Shown here in pieces: positions 10,870-21,975 of a DNA stretch of 64,000 bases (position 1 is the first letter of the stretch; each line of letters begins with the position of its first letter). The notes beneath the pieces were generated by a model. It had not been told where the DNA came from. It did not search any database and was given only the letters and a program-made list of their open reading frames with translations. Source of the DNA: Dryococelus australis (lineage: Eukaryota > Arthropoda > Insecta > Phasmatodea > Phasmatidae); NCBI GenBank assembly GCA_029891345.1, contig CM057009.1, positions 90,939,416 to 91,003,415 of the forward strand, read 5' to 3'. Made by a program: the position numbers and the translations under genes.

Positions 10870-11292
10870 AAAGAATGTTCACGATAAAGTGAACACTTTT
10901 AAAATCAACTTTGGAAAAAAGTAACTGCCCCTGCCTGTGCATATTTTAACGGGTGCCCTGAGTGGCATGCGTCCAGTCAAGTTGGTAACGATGTATGGGA
11001 AGTAGTTCCTAATCTTACCGTAGCATAAAAAGTGTTAGGTAACTATTTGTGATAACTTAAATTATTTATTTCGCTTTCTTTTTTTTTTATGACTCGAATT
11101 GTAAAAATTAACAGATTAGTTAAATATCTACTTTTATAATAATTTCTCAATTTCACTTGACCGACGCATGAATAAAACTGTGAAGGCCACGACAATGTTA
11201 ATCTTATATAAGGTGGAAGCATACACAACTTGCATACAAGTAGATCTTAAGCAGGTTTTTCAAATTAAAAGTGCTCGTTTTAACGTGAATAG
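10870..11292 (-). mobile_element. Family A element, copy A4
   Basis: Begins AAAGAATGTTCACGATAAAG and ends TTTTAACGTGAATAG. The interior CTGCCCCTGCCTGTGCATAT and GTTAGGTAACTATTTGTGAT places it in the same orientation as A8. The right end runs directly into a TA microsatellite. Confidence 0.8.
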
Positions 11293-11360
<68 letters not shown>

Positions 11361-11362
11361 AT
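11293..11362. repeat. (TA)n microsatellite
   Basis: Roughly 35 TA dinucleotides, with one small break near 11345. It starts at the last base of A4. Confidence 0.95.
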
Positions 11363-11389
11363 AGCATTTTTGTCAGTTGTTGAGTGTTC

Positions 11390-13190
11390 TCGTCATATTA
11401 ATTTTGCTGTCTATTTGGCATTTGTAGATAATATTTGAGAGAGCGAACGCAACAAACCCCCAAATGTTCTAAACTCACTATTTGACGTACATTTAAGAAT
11501 TTGAATTCAATTTTAAAAATAAAATATAAAAAATAACAAATTCTCAAAAACCAAAGCTATCGTTTATCATTCGATTCAACAAAAAAAAAATAGATTTTTA
11601 TATGTTATAACTTATTTATGTTTAAGAAAATTCAATGTGTTGTATAAATCGTCCATTTTCAATTTATTTTACGCCTTTATAGGTTAAAATGAAAGAGTTA
11701 TCAATAATTAATTTTATATTCCTCTTACCAAATAACTTTTATAACGTTTGTAACAGTATTGTTTTTATCCTTTTCTAACCATTTAAGTTTATTAAATTCA
11801 TATGAATTATTCAACTTACTGAATAAAGATTCCAGTTTGTATCTTTATTATATATATATTAAAAGAACACAAATTGAATGTAAATATTTAATATAACACC
11901 AAATGTGCTATATTAAATATTTACATGAAAAAATTGCCGAAATAAAAAATTCATAAAAAAATATATATATATTTTATTTTCCTATTATCTACTGTTTTTG
12001 ATCATTACATAAGTGTATAATAGAGTTAAGTATTCATTACTGTATACAGGTACGAAGATGGTTAAACAATATAGAAATTTTTCCAATATATTTTAAATTT
12101 TGGAATTAATACTCATATAATTATTAACCACCATTCTAAAAATATCATCGACACATACTATGTATGCATTTCTTTTCAATTTAAAAACCACAATTAAATT
12201 TTATTTCATAAAATTAAATATATTCTCTAATCCTCTCGTTAAAATAATAGTAAGTATGAGTTTTTGACTAATAAATTCTACATTACATATAGTATGTATG
12301 ATCTGGAGTAGCTTCATTAAATTCAACACTAATATTTATATTTGTCTTAGTTTTAAGAAACGTAGTTATGCTACTCGAATAATCAATAAAGTAAAGAAGT
12401 CGCCTAAAAAAAGAAAGCATAAAATTCATTAGAGTTCATTACTGGTTTCAAGTAAAATTCATTATTTCGGTAAACAGTATCAGTTTTTTATTTAGAATTT
12501 ATAATATCCTTATATTCTAGACACGTTTTATGATAAGATTTTCGGTCGAAGTCTAAATTCCAATTTTCTTTACGAATAAATACATTCTTTCAATTTTCAA
12601 CCTAACTGTTTCTTACATCACAGTGATAAAACATAGAAGAATAAACATACTGATTAATATTATTTTTCTAACATTTTTAAAACGAACTAACACATACTCG
12701 GGCATATCAAATTTAAAAAAAAATACTAACTTGACCTTTTTTTAACAACTCGGTACTTCTTTTTCTAAAAACTGCCAATAATTACATCTGAGAGATAATT
12801 TTGGATGTTTGTACAGCTTTTATTTTATTGCATTAGCTGTATTAGCATCATTTCCTGCAGTAGGCCACATAATGTCTAACCTCTGAATAATAATTTTACG
12901 TCTATCTGCATGTTACCTTTCAACCAATCCATCAGATTTCTTGTTTACTATACCTACAAATAGTTCTTGTCAGAAGAATTACGTATACAAATAACCTTAT
13001 AACCGCCTTTCCAATATAGTTTGTTATTATCTCTGAGAAAACTGAAAAGATTTCAATGAATAAACAATTTCATTCTCTCTATCACATTGAAAAGTCTTTA
13101 CTCTAAATTTATTATTGACAACAATCATTTCTAAATAATATTGTTCACCTGGTGTGCTTAAAAAGCATTGATCATTGTAGAAGTCAGCCA
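11390..13190 (-). mobile_element. A+T-rich block with faint Ty1/copia-like fossil
   Basis: Minus-strand translation gives scattered pieces suggesting a very old Ty1/copia pol region. A segment near 13050-13160 resembles part of a copia integrase core, and a segment near 12170 carries a V-D-D-I-F reverse-transcriptase-like signature. The order integrase then reverse transcriptase is the copia order. It is heavily broken (many interruptions) and no LTRs were seen. The base composition alone could produce chance matches, so this is a weak call. Confidence 0.3.
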
Positions 13191-14629
13191 ACACTTTAAA
13201 TCGGAATCAGTTATTTTTTATTGATTGTCAGTTGGAACTGCTCCATCCGGAATCAGTAGAAAAAGAAAACTACTAATCTCTTCAATTAAATGAAATCCAC
13301 TGATATAAATAGTAGAAAATCAGCTATAGTCGATTAATTAAAAGCACAAGGATTGAAAACCGTGCATTACGGTTTGAAATAACTTAGGTATACAATTAAT
13401 TTGTCGTAAAACAAAATTATAACATGTACATAGAAGGAAATTTTGGAAGTGGTTGGTACCGAACCGCCACCCCAAAACGCAACAGATTCCCTTGTTTCTT
13501 TTGGATGACGTTCTACCTACTCCGCCTATTTAACACTGCGGTAAACGGTCTCCAATTTGCGTAGTAAAAGAAACTTACAATGGCGAACGGCTGTAGGTTC
13601 CGTAATGTGAAAGTACTTCACGTTGTCGAAATATACACATATTATACGTACGTAGGTACATGTCTTTGTAAGGCTCGAAAGTTATTACAAAGTAAGTTTA
13701 GTTCAGATTGTGTGCTCTAAAAGAGAAATATAGTGGTTTTAACGGTGTTGTCGGTGTTTTCTATGTGTCTGCCGTTTTAGAATGCAACGAGATTTTACAG
13801 AATGAAACAGTTATTTTGAAAAGACAGATTGACTAGTAATAATTGTGTCGGACAGTGGAACGTTAGAAACAACGCAAAACGTTATGAAATTTGCTCGTTT
13901 CCTCATTAATTGATCTGTTAACTTGCAGACCACAAAACATTTGTTGGTGTAAATCCACCTTTCTTATCTAATCACCACACTATCGAGTCAGTAAATTTAT
14001 CACTGATCTATCTCTGTCACTAAAAATAACAGTTTAAATCTGTAGTGTCTCGTTGCATTGTAAAATGGCGTATACTAGTGGACATCGATAACCTCGTATA
14101 TTGAAACCACTATATTTATCTTTTAAAGCACTGCATCCGAACTAAACTAAATATACATTGACTTTCGTACTTTGCAAAGATATGTACGTGCGCGGAAAAT
14201 CTATATATTTCGACAACAAGCAATACTTCCACATCACGAAACTTACCGCAATATTTGACATTACATTTGATGGTTCAGTACCCATAATACGAGCACACGA
14301 TCAGCAGTGGTAAAGTAGGGTAGTGGATATGGCTGACCATAAAAACTTCTGTATGCTTTATGGGAGGAGGTTCGAGCCCAACCACGTCCAAAAACGTTTT
14401 TGTGTAGACAATATTTGTGTTCAGCGACAAAATAAATCGTACCTAACTTGCATCACATAGGAATGCTCTGTGCTTATTTATTAATAACAACTATGAATGA
14501 GTAGTTTTCTACTGCTTGAATTAGTAGATTTATTTTGACTAATGAATTAGTGATATTTTTCTACAGATTCCGGATGGAGCAGTTTCAACTGACTATCAGT
14601 AAAAAATAACTGATTCCGATTTAGAGTGC
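13191..14629. mobile_element. 1.44 kb fold-back (long TIR) element, C2
   Basis: The two ends are inverted copies over at least 65 bases. The left begins ACACTTTAAATCGGAATCAG and the right ends CTGATTCCGATTTAGAGTGC. Further in, the arms still pair. TAGTGGTTTTAACGG near 13735 mirrors GAAACCACTATATTT near 14105, and CAACGAGATTTTACAG near 13785 mirrors CTGTAGTGTCTCGTTG near 14040. Both arms contain a B-box-like word inside a tRNA-like stretch (GGTTCGAGCCC near 14370; the inverse of CGAACCGCC near 13460). No transposase was found, so it is non-autonomous. Confidence 0.8.
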
Positions 14630-15038
14630 AGGATTATCAAGAGATTGAATAATTTTCCCATGTTTTATAACTCTACTCCAGAAAAATGAAAAGGAATAAG
14701 TTAGAATAAACATAAATTTTGCTTATTTTTGGGGTGGTTACCAATAGAATCTCTCATTGATCACCTAAATTGTCCACAAAAATAAGCATCGTTAGGGAAA
14801 GAAAATCTATTTCCATAGGCATATCGATTTCGATTGTCGGAGAAAAGTGGTCTTCCATAACTCTCAATACTCTTTTAGCTCATTTATACAGTTAAAAAAA
14901 AACATTGAATACAAATGGAAAAAAATATATAACTATAAAAAAAACAAATATGAAGAGATAAATTAATGATAGAAAATCACCACAATTATAAGAAAAGCCA
15001 CGGAACTTATTTCGAAATAAACAAAAAGAAGGACCTTC
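14630..15038. other. A+T-rich spacer
   Basis: No recognised feature. The sequence resembles the A+T-rich block left of the fold-back element, so that element may have landed inside one older A+T-rich unit. Confidence 0.3.
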
Positions 15039-15044
15039 CTTTGA

Positions 15045-15192
15045 TCCAGGGCCTTTCCCGGAATTTTCCGCACGTGGAGATCTGGCCGGACGATACCACC
15101 GGTCGGCGGGTTTTCTCGGGGATCTCCCGTCCCCCACGCCCCGCGCATGCATTGCGGCGTTGCTCCATTATCACTTCGCTTCACCCTTATCC
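15045..15192 (+). repeat. SINE family S1, truncated copy (S1d)
   Basis: The core is kept (TGGCCGGACGATACCACCGG, GGATCTCCCGTCCCCCACG) and the copy ends in CACTTCGCTTCACCCTTATC. The tRNA-like head and the tail hairpin are missing. A G+C-rich sequence of unknown origin follows at 15194-15245. Confidence 0.7.
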
Positions 15193-15430
15193 AGGTGCGG
15201 ACTTATTGCGGTGCGACAGGTGCCACCGCACAGGGTGCCGAATAAAATGTGTGTTCGAATTCCAAAATTATTATTTTAATGAACATAATATATGTAATTG
15301 TGGCCGACCCAATGACAAATGTGTAGCATATCTAATGTTGGCGATTTCAGACACTAAGAAAGCTTGTGGAACAGATTTTATCTTCACGGTCTGGTAAAGT
15401 TAGAAAACAACTACTACAGTGCTAGTAGCT

Positions 15431-15827
15431 AAAGGCTGTTCACGGTAAACTGAGTACTTTTGAAAGCCCTGCTCAAGATCTACTTGTATGCACGTTTTGT
15501 ATTCTCCCGCCGTGTGTAATATTAACATTGTTATGGGACTCTTCTCTTTATTCATACGTCAGTCAAGTGAAAATGTGAAATTAGTAGGAAAGTAAATATT
15601 TAACATATCTGCTCATTTCTACACTTCGAAGCGAAATAAATAGTTTAAGTTATCACAAATTGTTTCCTAACAATTTTTATACGACGTAAATACTTCCTCG
15701 TCCATCGTTACTAACTTTACTGGGCGCATGACACTCAGTATACCCGTTGAAATATATGCAACTCAGGAGCAGTGATATTTTTCTAAGTTTGATTTCAATA
15801 GTGCTCACTTGATCGTGAACAGCCTTT
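15431..15827 (+). mobile_element. Family A element, copy A5
   Basis: Complete copy with AAAGGCTGTTCACGGTAAAC at the left and GATCGTGAACAGCCTTT at the right. The interior GCACGTTTTGTATTCTCCCG and CAGTCAAGTGAAAATGTGAA agrees with A2. Length is about 397 bp. Confidence 0.85.
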
Positions 15828-17290
15828 AAGAGCTAGGCGAGACGCATGGCCAGCAAGAGCTTCCGTTGACGTCCACATGGGACGCTGAATCCTGAGCAGC
15901 AAACACGCTCTTGCATTCCCTCTGTTATTCTGATATGCAATGACCAGAGCGATAAGCAGTGTTGTGGATGAAATGCTTTACGTTACTGCAGCCGCAGGAA
16001 CTGAACTCTTATAGGCAAGTCTGTTTTATTCGTATTTATTTGTTTTGCTTGTTCGGGGAAGAGTTGGGAAACATTGTTTAAACTCAACGCCAATGTACCA
16101 CACACACACATGCGAATGTACACACATGTGTGCACACACTTGTTCACACACATTAAAATTATTTGTAAATGAAACCTAAATTTATTTTATGATTTAAAGA
16201 CAAACTGTTTAAGTAGAATCATAATATATTGCATTTTTGTTGTAATTAAAATCTTTCATTTTAGTGTTTATACTGTCTGAATCAAAAAAGAAAAATATTA
16301 TTCTTTTTATTTTCATTTTAAAGTTAATATTTGTTATTTGGATTATTTTGTAAATGATTTCTATACTTCAGCATAACTCAGCGAGTAACGGAAACTGTAA
16401 TGTAAAGCATGACTATACTGTTGCTGTTTTACCTTACTGCTCAATATGAAGAAAGCACAAAAATTAAGGTCAATGAGCTCTCAATGAGGTAAAGTTTTAT
16501 TTTTCTGGACAGTTTAAGTTGGCCCTTTATTTTTATTTTTTTTTAGGTGGACGTCTGCCTGTGTTGGATCGACAGTAACATAACATATACTTATGATGTT
16601 ATAGCTGGGGCTGAGTAGCGTGAGACGCCTGTTACAACTGCACTTCGGCTTGCACCACAGATTTTGTTATGTCCCACTAAAGCCAAATTTGGCACAAATA
16701 TTGTGTGCATATACATTTTCTGTTCTCCACAATCTCTTTCGGTTATGGGTTCTTTTATGTGTCGACAAGGGGGCAGCAATTGAAATTACCAGAGGGGCTG
16801 ATGGCCACACTTTTTAGTCGCTAGAAGTAATAATTAGTATATTGCTTCTCGACAGAATACATTTTTATAGTACTAACTATATGATTTTGCTTAATTAAAG
16901 CATAGCTATATATATATAACAGTTGCAAAAGACATTTTTTTCACCATTTGGAGTATTCTTATATAGCATAGTTCCTTTAGCTTCTTTTTATAAATTTTTA
17001 TCAGCCCCGTGCCTAATTATAAATCTTTGTGATCTCTGTATGTTCTCTCATGGTCTTCGCAAGCCTCACCAAATATATATTATTCCTCTGTCACCTTTCC
17101 CCAATCGTTCGTATAATTTAGTAAATGAGCAACGATTGTTATATTAAGGGAAATGCATTTCAGGTAAATTATCATAATTTAATTCCCAATTAAATAGTCC
17201 TTACCCACGTTGTACGGAACTCTAAAATGAGCGAGGAATGACATTTAATACTCGTATGATGTGTGGAATCCCTTTGGGGTCACTATACTT
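15828..17290. other. Intergenic stretch, low-complexity patches only
   Basis: Contains an imperfect CA/TG-rich patch at about 16080-16155 and A+T-rich DNA. Open frames such as 16620-16817 and 16923-17147 show no recognised domain. Confidence 0.4.
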
Positions 17291-17298
17291 ACTTTTGA

Positions 17299-17299
17299 T

Positions 17300-17355
<56 letters not shown>
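17299..17355. repeat. Compound (CA)n(TA)n microsatellite
   Basis: About 14 CA repeats followed by about 14 TA repeats. A second compound repeat of the same structure lies at 40657-40761. Confidence 0.95.
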
Positions 17356-17356
<1 letters not shown>

Positions 17357-17550
17357 GCAGTAACTTCCACAATACAGGCACATTTTATTAAAAAATAACA
17401 TTTTCATTAATTTTAATATATTATATTTTTAAGTTATTACTAGCTTGGAAAATATGAATCTAGCAAAGCATTTGACATCGCTTTTATTTTAAATTAAATG
17501 TTAAAAATATGTTGTTACTGTTCATGATTCGGCAAAGTGATAATACTTTC

Positions 17551-17605
17551 ATAGGCTGTTCACAGTAAAGTAAGTCCTTTAAAAATCTTAACATTGGATT
17601 TGAAA
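17551..17605 (+). mobile_element. Family A left-end fragment, A6
   Basis: ATAGGCTGTTCACAGTAAAG matches the family's left terminus. Similarity is lost within about 50 bases and no right end is seen. Confidence 0.55.
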
Positions 17606-17794
17606 AGTAAAGATCATGCAGTGTTTGTATTTACACGAGGCGAAATCATAACAATTAGCTGAAAATATTAATTGCCACGGCTTTACAAATGCTTACCTCA
17701 CAATGAATAGCCTTAATGTTTACAAAGTATACATTGATTTTGCGTAGTTCGTTTATGTTTCCAGACATTTAGCACCAGATATTGTGTACTTTTA

Positions 17795-20175
17795 AATAGA
17801 GCCTAAGAAGAAATTCGCAGGGGCTGAAAACAAGAATATGGAATCTGAAATATATGCCGAATAGAAGAAAGTAGGAGAAAGCTTAAGGAAATCTCTCAAG
17901 CATGAAATTTACTATCATGTTTTACCTGGTGAAGCTGTAGAAAGTGGTGAAGATAATACATAACAGAAACTAACAAATTACCTACAAAGGGGAACCTTGT
18001 ACATCTAGAGGTGTTACTATTAGTGATTGTGGAGCACCTACCCTTAAAGTTACTGAAAACATATGTAAATAAAAAAATACAGTTACGTTTGCAGGGATTT
18101 GGAAAACGAGGAACAGGAGGATGAGAATGAAAATGGACACTGGAAAAGAACATACAGAAAGATGGAGAATAGCAGGAATGGGAAGCGATGAATTCCAGTA
18201 AACCACAATTACCGAAGACAAAGAAGAAAATGTCAAAATAAATCAAATGAGGATAATAAAAAAATATCCCATTCAAGTCATCCGAAACTAACAGAATTTA
18301 GTGATCAATTGCATAGGCTCAGTCCTCTTAGTGCGTCTATCAGAGATCAACTTATTTTGTGTGGACCGACAGGAATTCCGGAAATAAATGTCCCCGTAAA
18401 CGATTCAGGCCACTATTTTTTTCTACCATTATTTTATTAGGAAATTGGAAAATGTAGAGGAAGTTGAAGGATTTTGGATAATTTATTCCATTGCTTTCGG
18501 CAGCATTTCCTGCATTTTTTGCAAACTGCTTTGTAAGAAAACCACATCTCAGCGATCGTAAGGTGGATATAGAGATTTAAGGCACCTAGGGATGCGACTA
18601 AAATATCACGAACGGTCACCAGGGCACTTAAGAATTTCTTTTGATTGGGCAGAAGCAGAAAGAAGACTGAATTGATGCAGCTCACCAGCTACATAAATCA
18701 AGAAATATGTCACTGGAAACGTGTTTTAGAGATTTTAATAACGGCCACAACCTTGCATTTAGAAGCACACCTGGCAAACTGTTTCCTCCTAACAATGAAA
18801 ACTTTCTCGGCCTCTTTCAATTGCTGGGAAAGTTCGATGATGTTATGAGGGGGCAAAGAGCTTCAGACCATTATGACAGCAAAATTATCCAAAACAAGAT
18901 CATAAATATGTTAGCCAAAGAAGTACTCAACCCAGCCATTTTAGAGGTAAAGAGAGCTCTATATTTTCCCGATATTATAGATAGTACCTCTGAGGTTAGT
19001 CACTCTCAAAAATAGCCATCATTTTAAGGTTCCTTGATGTTTCATCACACATGATTTGAGTAAAGGGACATCTCACTGTCTTCAGAGAGGTTCTGGGTAC
19101 CAATAGCAAAGACCTCTCACAGCTAATTGAAAGCTAATCGACAGAGCATGACCTCACATTGGAGGATATGTATGGACAGGGCTACGGCAATGCAGCGAAT
19201 ATGAAAGCGATCAAGACGAGGAATCAGGCTGTCAAATCAAGGGGTGCATTTGTCTCATGTGGCTGACAATCATTAAATCTGATAGTTTCCGACATAGCAT
19301 CAGAAACAAGAGTACGGGTTACACTGTTCGGAGTTCTCAATAAAATTTGCATTCTGTTTCAAAGCTCGCTGTAAAACAACTCAGTGAAACAAGGCGGGAA
19401 AGCGGCATCAACAGTGTTAGAGCTGTCAGATTTCAGCCAAAATTAATGTGTGACGCTTTGGAAGAAATTTCAGAAATGACTGAAACTGATACTGGTTTGC
19501 ACCATGAAGCCTTGTCTGGTGGAGTTGATTTAAGATTTTAAATTTCTCATCTTGCTATGTGTCTGGTATGATATTTTCTTTAGGATACAACATTGAAAGG
19601 CAGAATTAAGAAGAGATGTCACGAATTTTGGAAAATGAAGCGGTAATAATAGAGAACAGGTGAGTTGTAAGAAAGAAGAAAAAGTTTTAATACGAGGTGC
19701 CTGATGAGGGAATGCGACAAACTGTAGGAGAGATATTCCTGAGAGATTTTTCCTACGAAACTCTAAACAAAGTCGAAGCCCCAATTAAAGAACGCTTTCA
19801 TCTCTTTACTAATCATAATATTGTGTTGGGATTTATCTACAATTTATAAAATCTACCTCTAGCCTAAGAACATTTTTCCGCTCACTCTATCAATCTTCAT
19901 TAAGCTCAGTAGGAGGGTGAAAATGCTGACATAAACCGAGCAGAGTTATAGGACGAATGTTACACCTTAAGTTTACCATTCCTTAAGACAAGCTTTACCT
20001 ATGCAGTTTTTTCAGTTCGTAAACGAGAACATTTTCCGCCATGTGTGGATCAGTGTAAGAATTCTTTTGACAAACCCTATACCAGTGACTAGCGCCGAAA
20101 GGAACTTTTAAAAATTGAAACTAATAAAGACGTACTTACAATCAACGATGCTAGATAAATTGGTATCCGCTCTAC
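17795..20175 (+). pseudogene. Decayed hAT transposase (ZMYM/DUF4371-like)
   Basis: Plus-strand pieces in three frames follow the order of a hAT transposase of the zinc-finger-MYM-like group. A basic start GAENKNMESEIYAE (about 17826) is followed by NVEEVEGFWIIYSIAFGSI (18450-18505, the cysteine-rich TTF/MYM-like region) and LKYHERSPGHL (18598-18630). NENFLGLFQLLGKFDDVM (about 18796-18848) leads into DSTSEVSHSQ (about 18980-19010, catalytic-Asp region). GQGYGNAANMKA (about 19177-19212) is next. The C-terminal KLIKTYLQSTM (20118-20150) is part of the dimerisation region. Many stops and frameshifts show it is dead. No terminal repeats were found. Confidence 0.75.
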
Positions 20176-20426
20176 ACTATAAAAAAATTTCTGGTAAACT
20201 TCCTAAACTGCAATGGAAATTTTTAACCTGTACAGTGTATGGTAATAGTACTACTTACCAGGCCGAAAATATGGGAATATTTAGCATCGCTACTATTCAC
20301 AATTGGGGACTCCCTGCGCATTTGACTCTTTCCTGAGCAACTGTAGGAACGATATCATGGATGTATAGGAAAGTATTTTACCATTCGCTCCGATTTGGTA
20401 AATTTACAAATAATTTCTTAGAGTGT
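20174..20426 (+). mobile_element. Small TIR element, family E, copy E1
   Basis: The left ACACTATAAAAAAATTTCTG and the right AAATAATTTCTTAGAGTGT are inverted ends. The body matches E2 at 28955-29230 (CTGGTAAACTTCCTAAA, TGGAAATTTTTAACCT, GGAACGATATC compared with GGAACGCTACA). About 253 bp, non-coding. It abuts the hAT C-terminus, and the open frame 20115-20336 reads from one into the other. Confidence 0.75.
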
Positions 20427-21227
20427 AGCTATTCCTTCAATATAAAATTCCATTGGACGCACACAAAAATTTTCACAGTTCCTTACAACATTTTCTGAGG
20501 CGCAGGACGGCAAGGTAGCATTCTGTTGAGATATTTGAATATTACCTTTCTTGTTAAGTTACTTATGCAAGTAGATCTTTGATTTGAATGTATTTGATGC
20601 TGCGTTACATTTATTCGTTTTGCTTGTGTAGTAAATTGTTTTTCTATGCTTACTATATATTCAGGGTGAATTCTTATAAAAAAAATGGTACTTGAAGAGT
20701 AGCTTTAGTTCAGGGTTTGCCGCATCTGTTAATATTGATTTTGTAACTAGAAGTTGAGTCACTTCTTAATTTAAAAAAAATAAACAATTTTTGGATGGCA
20801 TGTTTTAATGCCTCTTTTTATTCGTTACACGAAAAAAAGATCTGACGTTTGGAAAAGTTTCTCTTTGTGTTGTAATAAGATAAAAAAATCCCAGGTTAAC
20901 AAAATTAGATATGCTGAAAACCAATATTCTTAACGTGAAAACCAATATTCTTAAGGTTAAAACCAATATTAGAAAAAAAAAAGATAAAATCAGCAAATTT
21001 TGTACATTTTACATTTTATGCATATTACTAGTTATTTCCAAGAGTAAAAGACGAACATAGAATATCAAGGATTAACATTAAAAAAAAAAAGAAGCCAGAA
21101 TAGTGTCCCTTGCTTGGTAATATTTGACGTCACCCTCGCCACCTTTTACACTTTTAAGAATACTGGGTATGGGGGGCGCCCATGACCAGTCTTGCATAGG
21201 GCGCCACTTCTCCTAAAACCGACCCTG
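20427..21227. other. A+T-rich spacer
   Basis: Includes three near-identical AAAACCAATATTCTTAA-type words at 20916-20971. Nothing else was recognised. Confidence 0.4.
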
Positions 21228-21262
21228 CCCTCGTCGGCTCTCAAGACCTCCGCTCCTCTCGA
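21228..21262 (+). repeat. SINE family S1, tail fragment (S1e)
   Basis: CCTCGTCGGCTCTCAAGACC is the S1 tail. The rest of the SINE is absent. It lies directly before the CpG-rich block. Confidence 0.55.
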
Positions 21263-21625
21263 GAATGGGCTGTAGCGAGTGCGCGATAGAAATTTTTGGC
21301 GGAGAGTTGCATCGCAGTTTACGTCCGGGAGGCGAAGTATTTACTTTGATGCAGCGTGGCGCGGTCTTAGCGCGCGTCATGACGCGCCGGTGACGCGAGA
21401 GGAGCGCGCATGCGTGGGCCGTAGCCGGGAGATTTGCTTTCTTGCGCGCGCGTACTCCCCCTGCACTGCTAGCCGGCTGCCGTGCGAGCGCACGTCGCTG
21501 CTGTCCTGTTTGCTTGCGCGCGTGTACTCCCCCTGCACTGCTAGCCGGCTACCCGCGCGTGCGCACATCGCTGCTGTCCTGCGCTTCCGCGGCCGCTACC
21601 ATGGTGAGTGACGTGTCTGGCGCGA
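21263..21625 (+). promoter_or_regulatory. CpG-rich block, candidate promoter with first exon
   Basis: This is by far the most CpG-dense part of the window, with many GCGCGC and CGCG words in otherwise A+T-rich DNA. It ends in CCGCTACCATGGTGAGTG, where an ATG in good initiation context (ACCATGG) is immediately followed by a near-consensus splice donor (GTGAGT, 21607-21612). That pattern fits a CpG promoter, a 5' untranslated first exon, and a coding start interrupted by an intron after the ATG. No later exon was recognised in the window. It could also be a chance G+C-rich repeat. Open frames inside the block look like by-products of the CpG content. Confidence 0.45.
21433..21582 (+). repeat. 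Tandem duplication inside the CpG block
   Basis: Two adjacent copies of about 70-74 bp. Each runs from TTGCTT...CTTGCGCGCG or TTGCTTGCGCGCG through TACTCCCCCTGCACTGCTAG and CCGGCT to TCGCTGCTGTCCTG. They differ by a few substitutions and a short indel, which points to a fairly recent duplication. Confidence 0.85.
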
Positions 21626-21671
21626 ACCCTCAATGTGGCTAGGGACATGCAACATTTGCGATATTTAGGGA

Positions 21672-21975
21672 TGATGATTAGTAGGGCCACCTGTTTTTCG
21701 CGAAAAGATTTACGCCAAAGCTAGACACCAATTTCCAATGGCATCCGTGCAGTATTTATTCGGTTATTGGCCACGTGTCTTCGTCGGGATACAGTTCCTT
21801 ACACGAGTAGGCCAATCAGAATTAGTAAAAAAATCCGACATTCGTGAGAAAACACTTGCAAAGTGGGACAGTTTAAACCATCCAATCACGAAAGTGGATC
21901 TTAGCTCTAGTGTTTTGGAGTACAAGGAACCTGAAATCTTTTCGCAAAAAACAGGTGGCCCTATTGATTAGCGAT
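21672..21975. mobile_element. ~300 bp inverted-repeat element with ~30 bp ends
   Basis: AGGGCCACCTGTTTTTCGCG (from about 21683) is mirrored by CGCAAAAAACAGGTGGCCCT (ending about 21963), and the pairing continues inward through AAAAGATTT. The interior holds several CCAAT or ATTGG motifs and no domain. It abuts the palindrome that follows. Confidence 0.75.

Noticed and set aside
11168-11383. Frames through TA and CA microsatellites (also 17222-17407, 40478-40767 and 42119-42418)
   Set aside because: They are runs of Ile-Tyr or Val-Cys from simple repeats.
14330-14395. tRNA gene near the right arm of the fold-back element
   Set aside because: A B-box-like word is present but no cloverleaf can be formed by eye, and a mirrored version lies in the other arm, so it belongs to the element.
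21279-21642. Arginine/alanine-rich frames in the CpG block
   Set aside because: Frames are open on both strands because G+C-rich DNA has few stops, and the tandem duplication explains the repeated peptide words.
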